This document shows, piece by piece, positions 23,216 through 24,807 of a stretch of 24,807 bases of DNA. The notes beneath the pieces were generated by a model. It made no database searches and was not told where the DNA came from. It was given only the letters and a program-made list of their open reading frames with translations. The stretch spans positions 1-24,807 of the forward strand of contig DYKH01000078.1 of assembly GCA_020722685.1 (NCBI GenBank), given 5' to 3'. The position numbers and the translations under genes are program-made. How positions within the stretch are numbered: the stretch's first letter is position 1; every line of letters begins with the position of its first letter. The DNA is from Caldithrix sp. (GTDB taxonomy: Bacteria > KSB1 > UBA2214 > DYKH01).

Positions 23216-24586
23216 ATGCAGAAAACACTCTTTTTCACAGTCGGCAATCGGCACATCCTATACCGCGGGCTTGAATTAGCCAAAAACCGCTTGCGCAGCG
23301 AATCGCAACACCTCTTGGAACAATACGAAACAGAAAAGGAGAACATCCGCACGCAAATCGTGGAGCCCCTGATCGAAAGATTCAAGGATGAAATTGCAGA
23401 GATCGTTCTCATCGTCACAGACCAAGGGCGAAGCCCATACAGTGAGCAGGACACCTTGTTCGTTGGCGAAATCATAGCCAGAAAGGTCAAACAGCGTTAT
23501 GGCTGCGACCAGATTGCCATCAAAAAGTATGAAGGCAATCCCGTTGAGTTCGAACAAATCTTTCCCTACATGACCCGCCTGCTGGGGCAATACGCCGGCG
23601 ACGGGACCCTAAAGATCATTTGCAACAGCGGCGGCACGCCGCAGATGAAACAGGCGCTGCTGTTACTGGCCACCAACCTGTTTGCCCGGCGGGAGATGGA
23701 AGCCTATCAGGTGGATGAAAAAACCGCCGCCGTACTGGAAGTAAATGTCGCCGACACGCTGCGCGCCCAGTTTGTCAAACGTGCCTGCAAAGAATTTGTC
23801 AAAAACTATGATTACGCCGCAGCGCTGACTCTGTTGAAAGAAAACGGTATGCAGCATCCTCAACTCAACCCCTTGCTGCAATACGGCAAAAGCCGGTTAA
23901 CCTTTGATTTTGACACCGCCAAAAAGCAACTGGACCTCCTTCGTAACCAGGTATCGACTCTGGAATATCGGGATCACTATGCCGTTTGGGAGCTGCAGAT
24001 CCAGCAACGCGGCGAAAAAATAGTTGAACTGTATCGCAATCTTTTAGTACAATGCAAAAGGCAAAATTATGTGGAATTCATCTCTCGTTTGTTTTGCTTG
24101 GAGGAGCAGCTTTATTACTATTTCGCGGAGCAAAAGATGGGGATCGACCTGCAACCGAAAAAGAATCATACCTTATTTTTGCAACAGATCGAAGCGGATC
24201 CCGAGCTCTTCGCGTATTTGCAGAAGCAGAAATTGAACGGCCAAAAACTTCGCCTGACCGATGTCAATCGACCGCTGCTTTTCTTCTTTTTGCATTACTG
24301 GCAGGAATATCGGGACGTCACCGCCGTCTGGAACGACGTCAACTATTATCTACCCCCTGAAAAGCGGGAGAAAAGGCGCCAAGCCTTGGGCGATTTGCGC
24401 AACAGTTCCATCGTCGCGCATGGTTTTGACCCCGTTTCTCGCGACATCATCGAACAAAGATATGGCCGGTCCATTGACGACCTGATCCACCGGCTCGAAG
24501 GGATCGTTGGCCGCATTGAAAAACCATTTAAATTCGTCTACGACCGGCTCAACGAACGTTTAAGCAGCCTCATAGAACTGCTGTGA
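23216..24586 (+). CDS. csm6: Csm6 ribonuclease (CARF + HEPN)
   Basis: Csm6 is the stand-alone RNase switched on by cyclic oligoadenylate from Csm1 and degrades RNA broadly during the response. The 456-residue protein has an N-terminal CARF domain (FFTVGNRH at the start, VTDQGRSPYSEQD, and the ligand-binding loop NSGGTPQMK at 137-145). A helical middle follows, and then a C-terminal HEPN domain with Arg395-Asn396 and His402 (RNSSIVAH, an R-x6-H spacing), the catalytic pair. ATG 23216 is chosen over the ATG at 23210 because AAGGAG at 23203-23208 is only one base from the earlier ATG but seven from this one. It ends the csm operon, and the CRISPR leader follows. Ligand size (cA4 or cA6) cannot be told. 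Confidence 0.93.
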   Translation: MQKTLFFTVGNRHILYRGLELAKNRLRSESQHLLEQYETEKENIRTQIVEPLIERFKDEIAEIVLIVTDQGRSPYSEQDTLFVGEIIARKVKQRYGCDQIAIKKYEGNPVEFEQIFPYMTRLLGQYAGDGTLKIICNSGGTPQMKQALLLLATNLFARREMEAYQVDEKTAAVLEVNVADTLRAQFVKRACKEFVKNYDYAAALTLLKENGMQHPQLNPLLQYGKSRLTFDFDTAKKQLDLLRNQVSTLEYRDHYAVWELQIQQRGEKIVELYRNLLVQCKRQNYVEFISRLFCLEEQLYYYFAEQKMGIDLQPKKNHTLFLQQIEADPELFAYLQKQKLNGQKLRLTDVNRPLLFFFLHYWQEYRDVTAVWNDVNYYLPPEKREKRRQALGDLRNSSIVAHGFDPVSRDIIEQRYGRSIDDLIHRLEGIVGRIEKPFKFVYDRLNERLSSLIELL

Positions 24587-24692
24587 GCCTGTGTCGGCGA
24601 CCCCCTGCCTGCCATAACATTACCCAGGATCGACGACGATTCTGAGTTAAATAGGGAGCGAAAAAGGCTGTTTTTTATGCCCTTTTTCGGCG
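24587..24692 (+). promoter_or_regulatory. CRISPR leader with a stem-loop
   Basis: These 106 bases separate csm6 from the first repeat. The repeat reads ...GGGATTGAAAC, and this 3' end normally faces away from the leader, so the leader is on this side and the array is probably read left to right. CGAAAAAGGC (24659-24668) pairs with GCCCTTTTTCG (24679-24689) with one bulged base, enclosing TGTTTTTTAT, just before the first repeat. It may be an integration landmark or a csm6 terminator. Confidence 0.55.
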
Positions 24693-24807
24693 GTCTGAAT
24701 CGAACCATTGTGGGATTGAAACAAAAATTAGGGTTTCCGGAGGACAAGTTACGATCTTTGTCTGAATCGAACCATTGTGGGATTGAAACAGCGGGGGGGT
24801 TGTAACG
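24693..24807 (+). CRISPR. CRISPR array, leader-proximal end, cut by the window edge
   Basis: Two identical 30-base repeats (24693-24722 and 24760-24789) begin GTCTGAATCG and end GTGGGATTGAAAC. Between them is a 37-base spacer (24723-24759), and 18 bases of a second spacer follow before the window ends. The ATTGAAAC end is common in type I-B and III repeats processed by Cas6, which leaves an 8-base 5' handle. Because this is the leader end, these spacers should be the most recent acquisitions. I see no match to the first spacer elsewhere in the window. Confidence 0.93.

Overview
The window is a bacterial chromosome segment with a housekeeping left third (1-7420) and a large CRISPR-Cas island (7815-24807) that runs off the right edge inside a CRISPR array. 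The organism cannot be named from this alone. The PorV/PorQ-type outer-membrane protein (5087-6010) indicates a diderm bacterium, most likely of the FCB superphylum or a related candidate phylum. It uses the standard code, since several intact genes end in TGA. Many short palindromic repeats lie between the genes.

Left third: an M24 metallopeptidase (minus), a broken AAA/DUF4143 ATPase remnant (minus) that ends next to a 128-bp transposon-like repeat, a small two-helix membrane protein and a polyprenyl diphosphate synthase (both minus), a repeat-rich non-coding stretch of 0.9 kb, the PorV/PorQ-like protein with a clear terminator (minus), tRNA-Thr(CGT) (minus), and a TPR-like protein of unknown function (plus).

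CRISPR island, all on the plus strand: cas6 - cas8 (Cst1-like, CXXC...CXXC) - cas7 (Cst2/DevR-like) - cas5 - cas3 - cas4 - cas1 - cas2, a complete type I-B system of the Cst/Tneap kind. A complete type III-A system follows: csm1(cas10) - csm2 - csm3 - csm4 - csm5 - csm6, and then the array with its leader directly after csm6. The type III operon has no cas6, cas1 or cas2 of its own in the window, so the I-B Cas6 probably makes crRNA for both systems and the single adaptation set probably feeds both. Key catalytic residues look intact in Cas3 (HD and helicase motifs), Cas1, Cas4, Cas6, Csm1 (HD and GGDD), Csm3 (Asp35) and Csm6 (CARF and HEPN R-x6-H). Both systems therefore look functional, including cyclic-oligoadenylate signalling from Csm1 to Csm6.

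The most notable points are these. (1) Two different non-autonomous transposon-like elements have inserted into the I-B cas cluster: a 128-bp TA-flanked element between cas3 and cas4 (three copies in the window) and a 275-bp element with inverted ends and a perfect 12-bp flanking direct repeat between cas1 and cas2. (2) The block cas8-cas7-cas5-cas3 is clearly more AT-rich than cas6, cas1 and the csm genes, which suggests module exchange. (3) Cas1 carries an unusual acidic insertion of about 30 residues in its N-terminal domain. I found no wholly new system. What is unusual is the mosaic and transposon-disturbed architecture of a dual I-B/III-A locus.
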